NCBI GenBank assembly: GCA_963769115.1
Contig: CAVYKN010000003.1
Span: 18,098-82,097 of the forward strand
Direction of reading: 5' to 3'
DNA: 64,000 nucleotides
DNA from: DASTFY01 sp963769115
GTDB taxonomy: Bacteria > Actinomycetota > Acidimicrobiia > Acidimicrobiales > Ilumatobacteraceae
A program made the position numbers and the translations under genes. Shown here piece by piece: positions 1 through 9,162 of this stretch (within the stretch, counting starts at the first letter, position 1; every line of letters begins with the position of its first letter). The notes under the pieces were generated by a model, which did no database searches, was not told the origin of the DNA, and saw nothing but the letters and a program-made list of their open reading frames with translations.

Positions 1-822
1 GCGTTCCCCGAGCCGGCCGTCGGGGCGCTCGGACGCATCGTTCGCTGGGTGCGTCGCCAGGCCGAGGTGCCGGCCGGGGAGATGCGCCGTCCCGACGGAC
101 TCGACGTCGAAGCCGCCCGCACCGTCATCGGACGCGCCCTCGCGGCGCGGCCGACGGGGACGATGCTGCCACTGTCAGAGGCCGAGGCGCTGCTGCGCGC
201 CTACGGGGTCTCGGTGTCCGCAGGGCGGGCGGTGGCTTCGGTGCAGGCGGCGGCCGCGGCTGCCGTTGAGCTCGGGTTCCCGGTGGCGCTCAAGGCGGCG
301 GGGATCGTCCGCCGTGGTCGCAGCGAACGGGCCGGTGTCGCGCTCGACCTGCACGACGCCTCGGAGGTGCAGCGCGCCTGGGAGGGGATGGAGGAGGAGC
401 TGGGTCCCGCCGCGCTCGTGGAGGTCGTCGTGCAGGCGATGGCCCCGCCCGGCGCCGAGCTGCGGGTCGCCGTCGAGCTGCACCCGGCGCTCGGACCGGT
501 CGTCACCTTCGGGCTGGGCGGCGTCCTGGCCGACGCCATCGGTGACCGAGTCCCCCGGCTGGTGCCGTTCGCGCCCGGCGAGGCGGCCGCCGCGGTCGCA
601 GCGTCGAGGGCCCACCGGGCGATCGGGGGCGACGAGCGGGCCGTGAGTGGTGTGATCGACATGCTCGAGCGGGTGGCGTGTCTCGTCGACGACCACCCGG
701 AGCTGGACACCCTCGTCATCAACCCGGCCCTGGCGTCGACGGACGGGGCCTGGGTGGTCGACGTGACCGCGCACGTCCGGCCTGCTCCCGCCACCGTCGA
801 CCCCGTGCGTCGGCTCGTTTAA
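1..822 (+). CDS. Acyl-CoA synthetase (ADP-forming), C-terminal ATP-grasp part, 5'-truncated
   Basis: The reading frame is open from the first base, so the start lies upstream of the window. The first residues (FPEPAVGALG) match the usual end of a CoA-ligase domain. Residues from about 60 form an ATP-grasp_5 domain, with the LKAAG strand and the VVTFGLGGVLAD segment near the end. Family members convert acyl-CoA, ADP and phosphate to the acid, ATP and CoA, or the reverse. The HK-x-GG signature usual after the LKA strand is degenerate here (RGRSERAGV), so nucleotide handling may differ. The gene stops with TAA 10 bases before the lutA start and may share its transcript. An acyltransferase-type (GNAT) fusion upstream cannot be excluded because the N-terminus is missing. 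Confidence 0.8.
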   Translation, partial: AFPEPAVGALGRIVRWVRRQAEVPAGEMRRPDGLDVEAARTVIGRALAARPTGTMLPLSEAEALLRAYGVSVSAGRAVASVQAAAAAAVELGFPVALKAAGIVRRGRSERAGVALDLHDASEVQRAWEGMEEELGPAALVEVVVQAMAPPGAELRVAVELHPALGPVVTFGLGGVLADAIGDRVPRLVPFAPGEAAAAVAASRAHRAIGGDERAVSGVIDMLERVACLVDDHPELDTLVINPALASTDGAWVVDVTAHVRPAPATVDPVRRLV

Positions 823-832
823 CGTCGCCGTC

Positions 833-1555
833 GTGCCCGAGCCTCGCGCCGTCGTCCTCCCGACCTGCCTGGTCGAGCAACTGCGCCCGTCGCTCGCCCG
901 CGACTGCGTCGCCCTGGTGACCGCGGCCGACGGCGTCGCCCCGGACCTGGCCGGAGGCGCGACGTGCTGTGGCCAGCCGGCGTGGAACGCCGGGTTCGCG
1001 GCGGCCGCTCGCCGCGTGGCCCGCCGGACGCTGCGGGCGTTGCGCCGTTCGGACGGACCCGTCGTCGTGCCATCGGGTTCGTGCGCCACGATGATGAGCC
1101 ACCACTGGCCGGAGCTGTTCGCCGGCACCGCGGACGAGGGCAGCGCTCGCGCCGTGGCGGCGCGCGTGGTCGAGCTGTCGATCTACCTCGACGGGCGGGA
1201 TGGCGGGCGCGCCGACAGCCCGCCAGCGGGCGCGGTGACCGTGCACGACAGCTGCCACGGCCTGCGGGAGCTGGGCGTGAAGGACCAGCCTCGTCGCCTT
1301 CTCGCCGACGCGGGGATCGAGGTCACCGAGACCGCAGGGGCCGAGCGCTGCTGTGGGTTCGGGGGGACCTTCTGCGTGAAGCTCCCGGCCGTCTCCGTGG
1401 CGATGGCGGACGACAAGCTCGACGAGTGGTCGGAGGCCGGCGTGACCACGGTGGTCGGGGGCGACCTGTCCTGCCTCGTCCACCTCGAGGGTCGGGCCCG
1501 GCGGCGTTCGCTGCCCATGGTGTTCCGCCACCTGGCCGAAGTGCTGCGGCCGTGA
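833..1555 (+). CDS. lutA: Lactate utilization protein A (Fe-S oxidoreductase, CCG domains)
   Basis: At 240 residues this is the usual LutA size. It carries two CCG-type cysteine motifs, CCGQP at residues 45-49 and CCGFGG at 173-178, plus Cys12, Cys84 and Cys141, which together can hold Fe-S clusters. LutA works with LutB and LutC in the cytoplasmic complex that oxidises L-lactate to pyruvate. The start is GTG at 833, 10 bases after the preceding stop. The TGA stop overlaps the lutB GTG start in a GTGA, suggesting translational coupling. The order lutA-lutB-lutC is the classical one and makes this call firm. Confidence 0.9.
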   Translation: MPEPRAVVLPTCLVEQLRPSLARDCVALVTAADGVAPDLAGGATCCGQPAWNAGFAAAARRVARRTLRALRRSDGPVVVPSGSCATMMSHHWPELFAGTADEGSARAVAARVVELSIYLDGRDGGRADSPPAGAVTVHDSCHGLRELGVKDQPRRLLADAGIEVTETAGAERCCGFGGTFCVKLPAVSVAMADDKLDEWSEAGVTTVVGGDLSCLVHLEGRARRRSLPMVFRHLAEVLRP

Positions 1556-2917
1556 CCGCGGTGGAGACCGCGCCGGTCTCGTTCCTCTCCCGGGCCGAGC
1601 GCGACATGCGGGATGAGCGCCTCCGCGCCGCGGTCCGCAACGCCACCACGCTGATGGCGGGGAGTCGCGGGCTGGCGCTGGACGGGCTGGCGGATCCGGA
1701 TGCGCTGCGCACGGCCGCCCGCACCCTGCGGGCCGGCGTGCTGGCGGAACTGCCCGCCGTCCTCGACGAGTGGTCGACGCGCCTCGAGGCCCTCGGCGGT
1801 CACGTCCACTGGGCCGCCGACGGCGCCGAAGCCACCGCCATCGTCAGGGAGCTCGTCGGCCGGCACGGAACCCCGCTCGTGGCCAAGGGCAAGTCGATGG
1901 CCAGCGAGGAGATCCACCTCAACGAGGTGCTCGAGGCCGACGGCTGCCAGGTGATCGAGACGGACCTGGGCGAGTTCATCATCCAGCTGGCCAAGGAGAC
2001 GCCCTCGCACATCATCGCTCCGGCCATCCACCACGACCGCTACACCGTCGCCGATCTGTTCACCGAGGACGCGGGGCGGCCGGTGGAGGCCGACATCACG
2101 GCCGAGGCCAGCTACGCGCAGGCGCGGTTGCGGGCCAGCTTCCTGGCGGCCGGGGTGGGGCTGTCCGGTGTCAACTTCGCGGTCGCCGAGACCGGCTCGA
2201 TCTGCCTGGTCGAGAACGAGGGCAACGGGCGTATGTGCACGTCCGTGCCCGACGTCCACATCGCCATCATGGGCATGGAGCGGATCGTGCGGGACTGGTC
2301 CGAGCTCGACCTCATGCTCGGTCTGCTGGCCCGGTCGGCCACCGGCCAGGCATTGTCCGTCTACACCAACATCATCACCGGGCCCCGGAGGGAGGGGGAC
2401 GTCGACGGCCCGCGCGAGGTGCACGTCGTCGTGCTCGACAACGGACGGTCCCGCGTGCTCGGCACCAAGTTCCAGGAGGCGCTCCACTGCATCCGCTGCG
2501 GGGCCTGCCTCAACGTGTGCCCCGTCTACCGGCAGGTGGGCGGTCACGCCTACGGCTCGGTCTACGCCGGACCGATCGGCGCGGTGCTGACGCCGCTGCT
2601 GCGGCCCGACGACCACAGTGCCCGCGAGCTGGCCGAGGCGTCCACGCTCTGCGGCGCGTGCTGGGAGGCCTGTCCGGTCCGCATCCCGCTGCACGACCTG
2701 CTGCTCGATCTGCGCCAGCGCGACGCGGCCCTGGACGCTGGTTGGGTGCGGCGCGGTGGGGTTCAGCGCGTGGTCATGGGCCTGGAGCACCCGGGCCGGC
2801 TTCGCCATCACGTCGGCGGCCGGCCGGGTGGCCCGCGGCGTGGCCCGCCGGCCGGCGATCGGGCGACGGCTGCCGGGTTGGGCCGGGGCCTGGGGCCGGG
2901 ACCGGGAGGTGCCGTGA
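1552..2917 (+). CDS. lutB: Lactate utilization protein B (Fe-S protein), apparent frameshift near 2800
   Basis: LutB is the ferredoxin-like subunit of lactate oxidase LutABC. The N-terminal LUD domain (residues about 60-290) contains VAKGKSMASEEI and the AETGSI segment. Two 4Fe-4S motifs follow: CIRCGACLNVCP from residue 313 and CGACWEACP from 367. After about residue 415 the frame breaks. The tail homologous to other LutBs (FAITSAAGRVARG, then WAGAWGRDREVP) continues one frame over and stops at 2917. Reading requires skipping one base near 2797-2803 (gggccggctt). The repaired stop overlaps the lutC GTG as GTGA, exactly as at the lutA/lutB junction, which supports an intact ancestral gene. 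Without repair the frame would run artificially into lutC. Confidence 0.85.
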
Positions 2918-3610
2918 CCGCGGCGAGCACAGCCAAGGCGACCTTCCTGGCCCGGCTGCGGACCGCCATCGGGCCAGGGGCGCCCGCCCCGGCGCGGCCG
3001 TTCGCTGCCGTGGACGGCCCGCCGGACGTCGTGCCGGCCTGGACCTCGCCCACGGCGCCGCTGGCCGACCGCTGGGCCGCGGCCTTCGAAGCCCTGGGCG
3101 GCCAGGTCCACCGGACCGGGCCCGAGGGTGTCGGCGCCGCCATCGCTGAAGCCACCGCCGGGCGCGGCCCGGTCCTCGTCGACGGACGCTTCGGCCGGCG
3201 AATCGACCCAAGATCGCCTGACAGAGGAGCATCGACGGTCGAGGGCATCGCCGGACGAGCAGGCGTGGCTGGAATGGCCCGGCTGTGGGATCGAGGACGC
3301 GGCCACGGCCATGGTCGGCGTGGTCGAGGCCACGGCGGGCATCGCCGCCACCGGCACGATCGTGGTCGACAGCGACCGGACGGGTCGCCTGGTCAGCCTG
3401 TTGCCCCGGGTCGGCGTGTTCGTCCTGCGGGAGGCCGACATCGTGGCCCTGACCGGCGACGTCCTCCGCACCCACGCCGAGCGCTGGCCGGCCGGACCGC
3501 CCACCAACGTCGTGCTCCTGACCGGGCCGTCCCGGTCGGGCGATATCGAGATGCGGCTCGTAGTGGGCGTCCACGGGCCCGGCGAGGTCCACGCCGTCCT
3601 GGTCGGCTAG
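2914..3610 (+). CDS. lutC: Lactate utilization protein C (LUD domain), apparent frameshift 3195-3275
   Basis: GTG start at 2914 inside the GTGA overlap with lutB. The N-terminus (TAKATFLARLRTAIG) is typical of LutC. The conserved half (CGIEDAATAMVGVVEAT, then ATGTIVVDSD and READIVAL) lies one frame over and ends at TAG 3608-3610. One base must be skipped between about 3195 and 3275; I cannot place it exactly. With repair the length is about 230 residues, normal for LutC. lutB and lutC therefore carry one apparent indel each while lutA is clean. Either the operon is inactive in this strain or these are sequence errors. I favour errors, because everything else about the operon is well preserved. 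Confidence 0.8.
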
Positions 3611-3635
3611 CCCGACCCTCGGGTTGAGCGGGGGC

Positions 3636-4754
3636 TCAGGTGGCGCGGGGGTTGGGCTCCCGGGGGAGGCCGAGCGTGCGCTCACCGAGGATGTTGCGCA
3701 TCACGTTCGAGGTCCCACCCATGATCGTGTAGCCCGGCGCGTAGACCAGGCCCTGCACGAGCGGATCCCACAGCGTGGCCTCCGGGCCCAGCACCCGGGC
3801 CACGAACTCCGCCACCTGCCACTCGTGCTCGGTGCAGAAGCACTTGGTGGCGGCGCTGAACCCTCCCGGCGCCTGGCCGAGCACCTCCCGCAGCACCAGC
3901 AGCCGGCCGAGGCGGTAGCCGGTCTCCAGGGTCGCGATCTCCTGGCGCACGAGCGGATCGGTCCGGTCGGCCCGCTCGAGCGCCTGCTCGTACAGGGCCC
4001 GGTTGGAGACCAGCCGGTCGATGCCGCCCCGTTCGTGCTCGAGCTGCCGCATGGTCTGCTTGAACGCCGCGCCCTCGACGCCGACGAGGTTGCTCGCCGG
4101 CACCCGGACGTCGGTGTAGAAGACCTCGCAGAAGTGCCGGTTGGTCGTCATGTCCTGGATGGGCCGGACCTCGATGCCCGGCGTGTCCATGGGCACGATG
4201 ACCTCGCTGATGCCGGCGTGGGGCGGGCCCTCGGTCGACGTGCGGCAGATCAGGTAGCAGTAGTCGGCGACCTCGCCGAAGCTGGTCCAGATCTTCTGGC
4301 CGTTGATCACGAAGTCGTCGCCGTCCCGCACGGCCCGGGTCTTCAGCGCGGCAAGGTCGGAGCCCGCCTCGGGCTCGCTCATGCCGATGCACCAGGTGGT
4401 CTCGCCCGACAGGATGCGGGGCAGGAACTCCCCGACCTGCTCGGGGGTGCCGTAGGTGATGAGCGTGGGACCCATCTGACGGTCGGCGAACCAGGAGGCG
4501 GCGATCGGAGCGCCGGCAGCGATCATCTCCTCGGCCACGATCAGCCGCTCGATGGGCGGCCGCCCGCCGCCCCCGTGCTCCACGGGCCACGTCATCCCGA
4601 TCCAGCCGTGCGCCGCCAGCTCCCGCGAGAACTCGCGGGAGAAGCCGTTGATCCACGCGTCGTTGTGGCGGCCGTAGCGGGCCACCGCCTCCTCGGCCAC
4701 CTTGCGGGCCCGGGCCCGCAGCTCGACCTGCTCGGAGGTCCACGAGAAGTCCAC
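3636..4754 (-). CDS. Acyl-CoA dehydrogenase family protein
   Basis: Flavin-dependent acyl-CoA dehydrogenase of about 372 residues. It shows the usual N-terminal helical region, the IGMSEPEAGSDLAALKT segment of the FAD/substrate region, INGQKIWTS in the central sheet, and a C-terminal GYTIMGGTSNVMRNILGE helix that contacts FAD. The family oxidises acyl-CoA thioesters and passes electrons to ETF. I start at GTG 4754 (VDFSWTSEQ), because the family begins there; an upstream start at 4814 would add 20 unlikely residues. The gene converges with lutC and is divergent from the ABC-F gene. The substrate is not evident; sterol or branched-chain acyl-CoA is common for this subgroup in actinobacteria. 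Confidence 0.9.
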   Translation of the reverse strand: MDFSWTSEQVELRARARKVAEEAVARYGRHNDAWINGFSREFSRELAAHGWIGMTWPVEHGGGGRPPIERLIVAEEMIAAGAPIAASWFADRQMGPTLITYGTPEQVGEFLPRILSGETTWCIGMSEPEAGSDLAALKTRAVRDGDDFVINGQKIWTSFGEVADYCYLICRTSTEGPPHAGISEVIVPMDTPGIEVRPIQDMTTNRHFCEVFYTDVRVPASNLVGVEGAAFKQTMRQLEHERGGIDRLVSNRALYEQALERADRTDPLVRQEIATLETGYRLGRLLVLREVLGQAPGGFSAATKCFCTEHEWQVAEFVARVLGPEATLWDPLVQGLVYAPGYTIMGGTSNVMRNILGERTLGLPREPNPRAT

Positions 4755-4843
4755 GGGCCGATGGTACGGGCCGCCGCTACCCTTGGGCACGTGACGAGCT
4801 GAGCCCGGACCCACCCTGTCCGCCCCGGATCGATCGGAGCCCC

Positions 4844-6529
4844 GTGCCTGCTTCTCTCGTCGCCCGCGACCTGGCCGTCACCATCGGCCGTGTCACCGTC
4901 CTCGACGGCGTCAGCCTCACCGTCGCGCCCGGTCACCGCTACGGGCTCATCGGCCCGAACGGCGTCGGCAAGTCCACCCTGCTGCGGGTGCTGGCCGGCG
5001 TGCTGCGACCCGACCGGGGCTCGGTGGTGCGTCAGCCCCCTCGGGCCACGGTCGGCCTCCTCGACCAGGAGCCGGAGCGCCGTGACGGCGAGACCGTCGG
5101 CTCCTTCCTCGCCCGGCGCACCGGCGTCGCCGTGGCCACGGCCGAGCTGGAAGCGGCCACGGTCGCCTTGGCCGCGACCGGGCCGACCGGCCCCAACGGC
5201 GACGCGCCCGCCGAGCCAGCGCGCGCCACCGCCGAGCGCTACGACACTGCGCTGCACCGGTGGCTGGCCCTGGGCGCGGCCGACCACGAGGTACGCGCGG
5301 AGGCGGTGCTGGCCTCGCTCGGGCTCGCTCCCACCATCGTCGACCAGCCCATGACCACGCTGTCGGGTGGCCAGGCGGCCAAGGCCTCCCTGGCCTCCCT
5401 CCTCCTCGCCGGGCACGACGTCGTGCTCCTCGACGAGCCGACCAACGATCTCGACCTCGCCGGCCTCGACCGGTTGGAGGCCTGGGTGCTGGAGCAGGAG
5501 CGGGCGCTGGTCCTCGTGAGCCACGACCGCGCCTTCCTCGAGCGCACCGTCACCGACGTGGTCGAGCTGGACGAGCACACGAGACGAGCGACGACGTTCG
5601 GCGGGGGTTGGCTCGCCTACCAGGAGGAGAAGGCCACCGCCCGCCGCCACGCCCAGGAGGCGTACGACGAGTACACGACCCAGCGCGATGCGCTGGCCGG
5701 CCGGGCCCGCCGGGAGCGTCAGTGGTCGACGACGGGCTACAACCGGGCCAAGCGCCAGCCGTCCGACAACGACAAGAACATCCGCCACTTCCGGATGGAG
5801 GCCAGCGAGAACCTGGCCGCCAAGGCCCGGCGGACGGAGCAGGCCATGGCCCGACTCGAGGTGGTCGACAAGCCGTGGGAACCGTGGGACCTCCGGTTCT
5901 CCATCAACCAGGCCGAGCGGGGCGGAGAGCGCGTGGCCGCGCTCGACGGCGCGGTCGTCCGGCGGGGCGACTTCGTCCTCGGTCCGATCGACGTGGCGAT
6001 CGGGCGCGCCGAGCGGGTCGGCATCGTGGGCGCCAACGGCAGCGGCAAGACGACGCTCCTGGACGCGCTGCTCGGCCGGGCGGAGCTGACGGCGGGCGAG
6101 CGCTTCCTCGGTCCCGGTGTCGTGGTCGGCGAGGTCGAGCAGGCCCGCCGGCGGCTGGACACCGGCCGCACGCTGCTCGACGCCGTGCTGGCCGCCACCG
6201 GCACCACGGTCTCCGAGGCCCGCAGCCTGCTGGCCAAGTTCGGGCTCGGCGCCGAGGACGTGGGGCGCTCCTCGGCCACGCTCTCGGCCGGTGAGCGCAC
6301 CCGGGCCATCCTCGCCCTGCTGATGGCCCAGGGCGTCAACTGCCTCGTCCTCGACGAGCCGACCAACCACCTCGACCTGGCGGCTATCGAGCAGCTCGAG
6401 CAGGCCGTCGCCGGCTTCCCCGGCACGCTGCTGCTCGTCACGCACGACCGCCGGCTGCTGGAGGCCGTTGCCCTCACCCGCGTCCTGCGGCTCGAAGAAG
6501 GCCGGCTCGTCGGGGACGAGGCCACCTAG
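4844..6529 (+). CDS. ABC-F family ATP-binding protein (ribosome-associated type)
   Basis: At 561 residues with two ABC ATPase domains and no membrane segments, this is an ABC-F protein. Domain 1 has Walker A GPNGVGKST near residue 40, signature LSGGQ and Walker B LLDEPTNDLD. Domain 2 has GANGSGKTT, an LSAGERTRA signature variant and LDEPTNHLD. The linker region between them is highly charged (RARRERQW, AKARRTEQAM), as in ABC-F proteins that insert near the ribosomal P-site. Members act as translation factors or protect ribosomes from antibiotics; the sequence alone does not say which. The GTG start at 4844 gives the expected N-terminus. Confidence 0.9.
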   Translation: MPASLVARDLAVTIGRVTVLDGVSLTVAPGHRYGLIGPNGVGKSTLLRVLAGVLRPDRGSVVRQPPRATVGLLDQEPERRDGETVGSFLARRTGVAVATAELEAATVALAATGPTGPNGDAPAEPARATAERYDTALHRWLALGAADHEVRAEAVLASLGLAPTIVDQPMTTLSGGQAAKASLASLLLAGHDVVLLDEPTNDLDLAGLDRLEAWVLEQERALVLVSHDRAFLERTVTDVVELDEHTRRATTFGGGWLAYQEEKATARRHAQEAYDEYTTQRDALAGRARRERQWSTTGYNRAKRQPSDNDKNIRHFRMEASENLAAKARRTEQAMARLEVVDKPWEPWDLRFSINQAERGGERVAALDGAVVRRGDFVLGPIDVAIGRAERVGIVGANGSGKTTLLDALLGRAELTAGERFLGPGVVVGEVEQARRRLDTGRTLLDAVLAATGTTVSEARSLLAKFGLGAEDVGRSSATLSAGERTRAILALLMAQGVNCLVLDEPTNHLDLAAIEQLEQAVAGFPGTLLLVTHDRRLLEAVALTRVLRLEEGRLVGDEAT

Positions 6530-6547
6530 CTCGACGGGCTACCGTCC

Positions 6548-6564
6548 ACAAGTCCGATACAAGT
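6548..6564 (+). promoter_or_regulatory. Direct-repeat operator candidate upstream of icd
   Basis: ACAAGT (6548-6553) and TACAAGT (6558-6564) repeat with an 11-base period, ending 19 bases before the icd ATG. The same arrangement, including GATACAAGT as second copy, occurs at 33788-33804 between aconitase and a GntR regulator gene. The downstream copy could also serve as a -10-like element. Confidence 0.5.
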
Positions 6565-6583
6565 CGCCCCCGGAGTCCCGCCC

Positions 6584-7798
6584 ATGACGAAGATCAAGGT
6601 CCAGAACCCCGTCGTCGAGCTCGACGGTGACGAGATGACGCGCATCATCTGGCAGTTCATCAAGGACCGCTTGATCCTCCCGTACCTGGACGTGGACCTT
6701 CTCTACTTCGATCTCGGTGTCGAGCACCGCGACGCCACCGAGGACCAGGTCACCGTCGACGCCGCCAACGCCATCAAGGAGCACGGCGTGGGCGTCAAGT
6801 GCGCCACCATCACGCCCGACGAGGCCCGGGTCGAGGAGTTCGGCCTCAAGCAGATGTGGAGGTCGCCCAACGGGACCATCCGCAACATCCTCGGCGGCGT
6901 CGTCTTTCGCGAGCCGATCATCTGCTCCAACATCCCCCGGCTCGTCCCGGGCTGGACGAAGCCGATCGTCATCGGCCGTCACGCCCACGGTGACCAGTAC
7001 CGGGCGTCGGACTTCCGGGTGCCGGGGCCCGGGACGGTCACCATCTCTTGGACGCCGGACGACGGTGGCGAGCCCATCGAGATGCAGGTGGCCAAGTTCA
7101 CCGGTGGAGGGGTCGCCCTCGGCATGTACAACTTCGACGACTCGATCCGGGACTTCGCGCGCGCCTGCCTCAACTACGGCTTGAAGCGTGACTACCCGGT
7201 CTACCTGTCGACGAAGAACACGATCCTGAAGGCGTACGACGGACGGTTCAAGGATCTCTTCCAGGAGGTGTTCGAGGCCGAGTTCAAGACGGACTTCGAC
7301 GCCAAGGGCCTCACCTACGAGCACCGCCTCATCGACGACATGGTGGCGGCCGCCCTCAAGTGGGAGGGCGGGTACCTGTGGGCCTGCAAGAACTACGACG
7401 GCGACGTGCAGTCGGACACCGTTGCCCAGGGGTTCGGCTCGTTGGGGCTGATGACGAGCGTGCTCATGACGCCGGACGGCCGCACGGTGGAGGCCGAGGC
7501 CGCGCACGGCACGGTCACCCGCCACTTCCGCGCCCATCAGCGGGGGGAAGCGACGTCCACCAACCCGATCGCGTCGATCTTCGCTTGGACCCGGGGCCTG
7601 GCCCACCGGGGCGTGCTCGACGGGACGCCGGGGGTGACGGCCTTCGCCGACACGCTGGAGGCCGTCTGCGTGGACACCGTCGAGTCGGGGGAGATGACCA
7701 AGGACCTGGCCATCCTCATCGGCAAGGACCAGCCATGGCTCACCACGGAGCAGTTCCTGGCCGCGCTCGACGAGCGGCTGCAGGCGAAGATGTCGTGA
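6584..7798 (+). CDS. icd: NADP-dependent isocitrate dehydrogenase (eukaryote-like, type II)
   Basis: 404 residues, the length of the homodimeric IDH1/2-like class rather than the E. coli type. The N-terminus (KVQNPVVELDGDEMTRIIW) and substrate-binding segment SPNGTIRNILGG are diagnostic. GHRD-type residues appear as VIGRHAHGDQYRASD, and the C-terminal EAAHGTVTRH is the nucleotide region. It oxidatively decarboxylates isocitrate to 2-oxoglutarate with NADP+, feeding glutamate synthase. It sits behind a direct-repeat site shared with the aconitase promoter region, which suggests common regulation. No frameshift. Confidence 0.97.
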   Translation: MTKIKVQNPVVELDGDEMTRIIWQFIKDRLILPYLDVDLLYFDLGVEHRDATEDQVTVDAANAIKEHGVGVKCATITPDEARVEEFGLKQMWRSPNGTIRNILGGVVFREPIICSNIPRLVPGWTKPIVIGRHAHGDQYRASDFRVPGPGTVTISWTPDDGGEPIEMQVAKFTGGGVALGMYNFDDSIRDFARACLNYGLKRDYPVYLSTKNTILKAYDGRFKDLFQEVFEAEFKTDFDAKGLTYEHRLIDDMVAAALKWEGGYLWACKNYDGDVQSDTVAQGFGSLGLMTSVLMTPDGRTVEAEAAHGTVTRHFRAHQRGEATSTNPIASIFAWTRGLAHRGVLDGTPGVTAFADTLEAVCVDTVESGEMTKDLAILIGKDQPWLTTEQFLAALDERLQAKMS

Positions 7799-7825
7799 GC
7801 ATGGTCGTCACGCCGGGGTGACCCC

Positions 7826-7867
7826 ATGAGTCGCCGCGTGAGTCGCCGTCGGGTGGCTCGGAGGTGA
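7826..7867 (+). promoter_or_regulatory. Possible Arg-rich 13-codon leader peptide before the MFS gene
   Basis: ATG 7826 is preceded by ggggtg at good spacing. It opens a 13-codon frame, MSRRVSRRRVARR, with eight arginines. Its TGA overlaps the GTG start of the next gene (7864) as GTGA. The MFS start itself has its GGAGG directly abutting the start codon, so coupling through this mini-frame is plausible. It could equally be chance in a CG-rich tandem repeat (TGAGTCGCCG occurs twice). Confidence 0.25.
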
Positions 7868-9138
7868 CCGGCGTCGTCGAGTCATCCTCGGCCGGGGCGG
7901 ACGAGGCGCAGCGGGACGCGGTCCAGCGCCGCACCATGCGGACGCTGGTGGGGATGCAGGCCGCCGGCAACGCGGCCATCGCGTCCGTCGTGGCGGTGTC
8001 GTCACTCCTGGCGTCGGACCTGCTCGGCGGCGACACGCTGGCCGGCTTCGGCGGCGCCACGCTCACGGCGGGCGCGGCGTTCATCGCCGTCCCGCTCGCC
8101 CAGCACATGCGCCGCCACGGTCGGCGGCCGGGGCTCGTCATCGCCTACGGCTTCGCCGTCGTCGGCTCCCTCGCCGCCGCGGTCGCCGGGCAGCTCGGTT
8201 GGTTCCCGCTGTTCCTGCTGGGGACGTTCCTCATCGGCACCGGCCAGGGAGCCAACCTGGCGGGACGCTACGCGGCGGCCGATCTGGCCCGTCCGGAGCA
8301 CCGGGCCCGCGCCATCTCCGTCGTGGTGTGGACCGGGACGCTGGGCGCGGTGCTCGGGCCGACGCTGGCGACGGCCGAGAAGAACGCCGCCGGCAGCGCC
8401 GGGTTCAACCGCCTGATCGGCCCTCTGCTGTTCGGAGCGGCGTACTTCCTCGTCGCCGGCGCACTCGTCTGGACGTTGATGCGTCCGGATCCGCTGGTGG
8501 TGGCGGGTGGGCTGGCGCCCGTCGACGAGCCGAAGGTGCGGCGCGTGGCGCAGGCACGCGACGCGTTCGGGATCATCCGGCGTTCCGCCGGCGCCCGTCT
8601 CGGGCTGCTGGCGATGGTGATCTCGCAGACCTCGATGGTCGCCGTGATGACGATGACCCCGCTGCACATGAAGGACCACGGGCAGTCGGACCTCTCGGCG
8701 CTGGTCATCGCCCTGCACATCGTCGGGATGTACGGGCTGGCGCCGCTGGCCGGCATCGCCGCCGACCGCGCCGGGCGTGTCAGGGTCATCCAGGGCGGCG
8801 CGGCCATCCTCGGCCTCGGGACCCTGCTGTCGGTCCTGGCCGGCTACCACCCGGTGCTCATCTTCGCCGGGCTGTTCCTGCTCGGGCTCGGCTGGAGCTG
8901 CGGCCTCATCGGCGGGAGCACGCTGCTCACCGAGTCCGTCCCGGTGGCGGACCGCGTGGCGGTCCAAGGCAGCGCCGACCTCGTCATGGGGGTGTGCGGC
9001 GCGCTCGGCGCCATCGCCAGCGGGGTCATCAAAGCCGAGCTCGGCTTCCACATGCTGGCCAACGCGGCCACGATCGCGGCTGCCGTCCTCCTGGCCGTGT
9101 CCCTCGGAGCGCGCCGCCGCCCGACGGTCACGGTCTGA
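7864..9138 (+). CDS. MFS transporter
   Basis: Integral membrane protein of about 424 residues with roughly twelve hydrophobic segments; the first begins near residue 30 (AAGNAAIASVVAVSSLLAS). The GTGQGANLAGRYAAADLA stretch matches the motif region around TM4-5 of drug:H+ antiporter-like MFS proteins, and IAADRAGRVRVI fits the TM8-9 loop. Substrate unknown; export of a small organic compound is the usual role. The GTG at 7864 is the first possible start, but an inner ATG at 7936 would still precede TM1. It follows icd by 65 bases and precedes a small hypothetical gene by 24. Confidence 0.85.
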   Translation: MTGVVESSSAGADEAQRDAVQRRTMRTLVGMQAAGNAAIASVVAVSSLLASDLLGGDTLAGFGGATLTAGAAFIAVPLAQHMRRHGRRPGLVIAYGFAVVGSLAAAVAGQLGWFPLFLLGTFLIGTGQGANLAGRYAAADLARPEHRARAISVVVWTGTLGAVLGPTLATAEKNAAGSAGFNRLIGPLLFGAAYFLVAGALVWTLMRPDPLVVAGGLAPVDEPKVRRVAQARDAFGIIRRSAGARLGLLAMVISQTSMVAVMTMTPLHMKDHGQSDLSALVIALHIVGMYGLAPLAGIAADRAGRVRVIQGGAAILGLGTLLSVLAGYHPVLIFAGLFLLGLGWSCGLIGGSTLLTESVPVADRVAVQGSADLVMGVCGALGAIASGVIKAELGFHMLANAATIAAAVLLAVSLGARRRPTVTV

Positions 9139-9162
9139 ACCTGGCTCTGCGAGACTGGGGCG

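Noticed and set aside
964..3627. A single 887-codon open frame spanning lutB and lutC as a fused protein
   Set aside because: Its start overlaps lutA in the wrong frame and both conserved C-termini lie in another frame; the GTGA junctions show separate genes.
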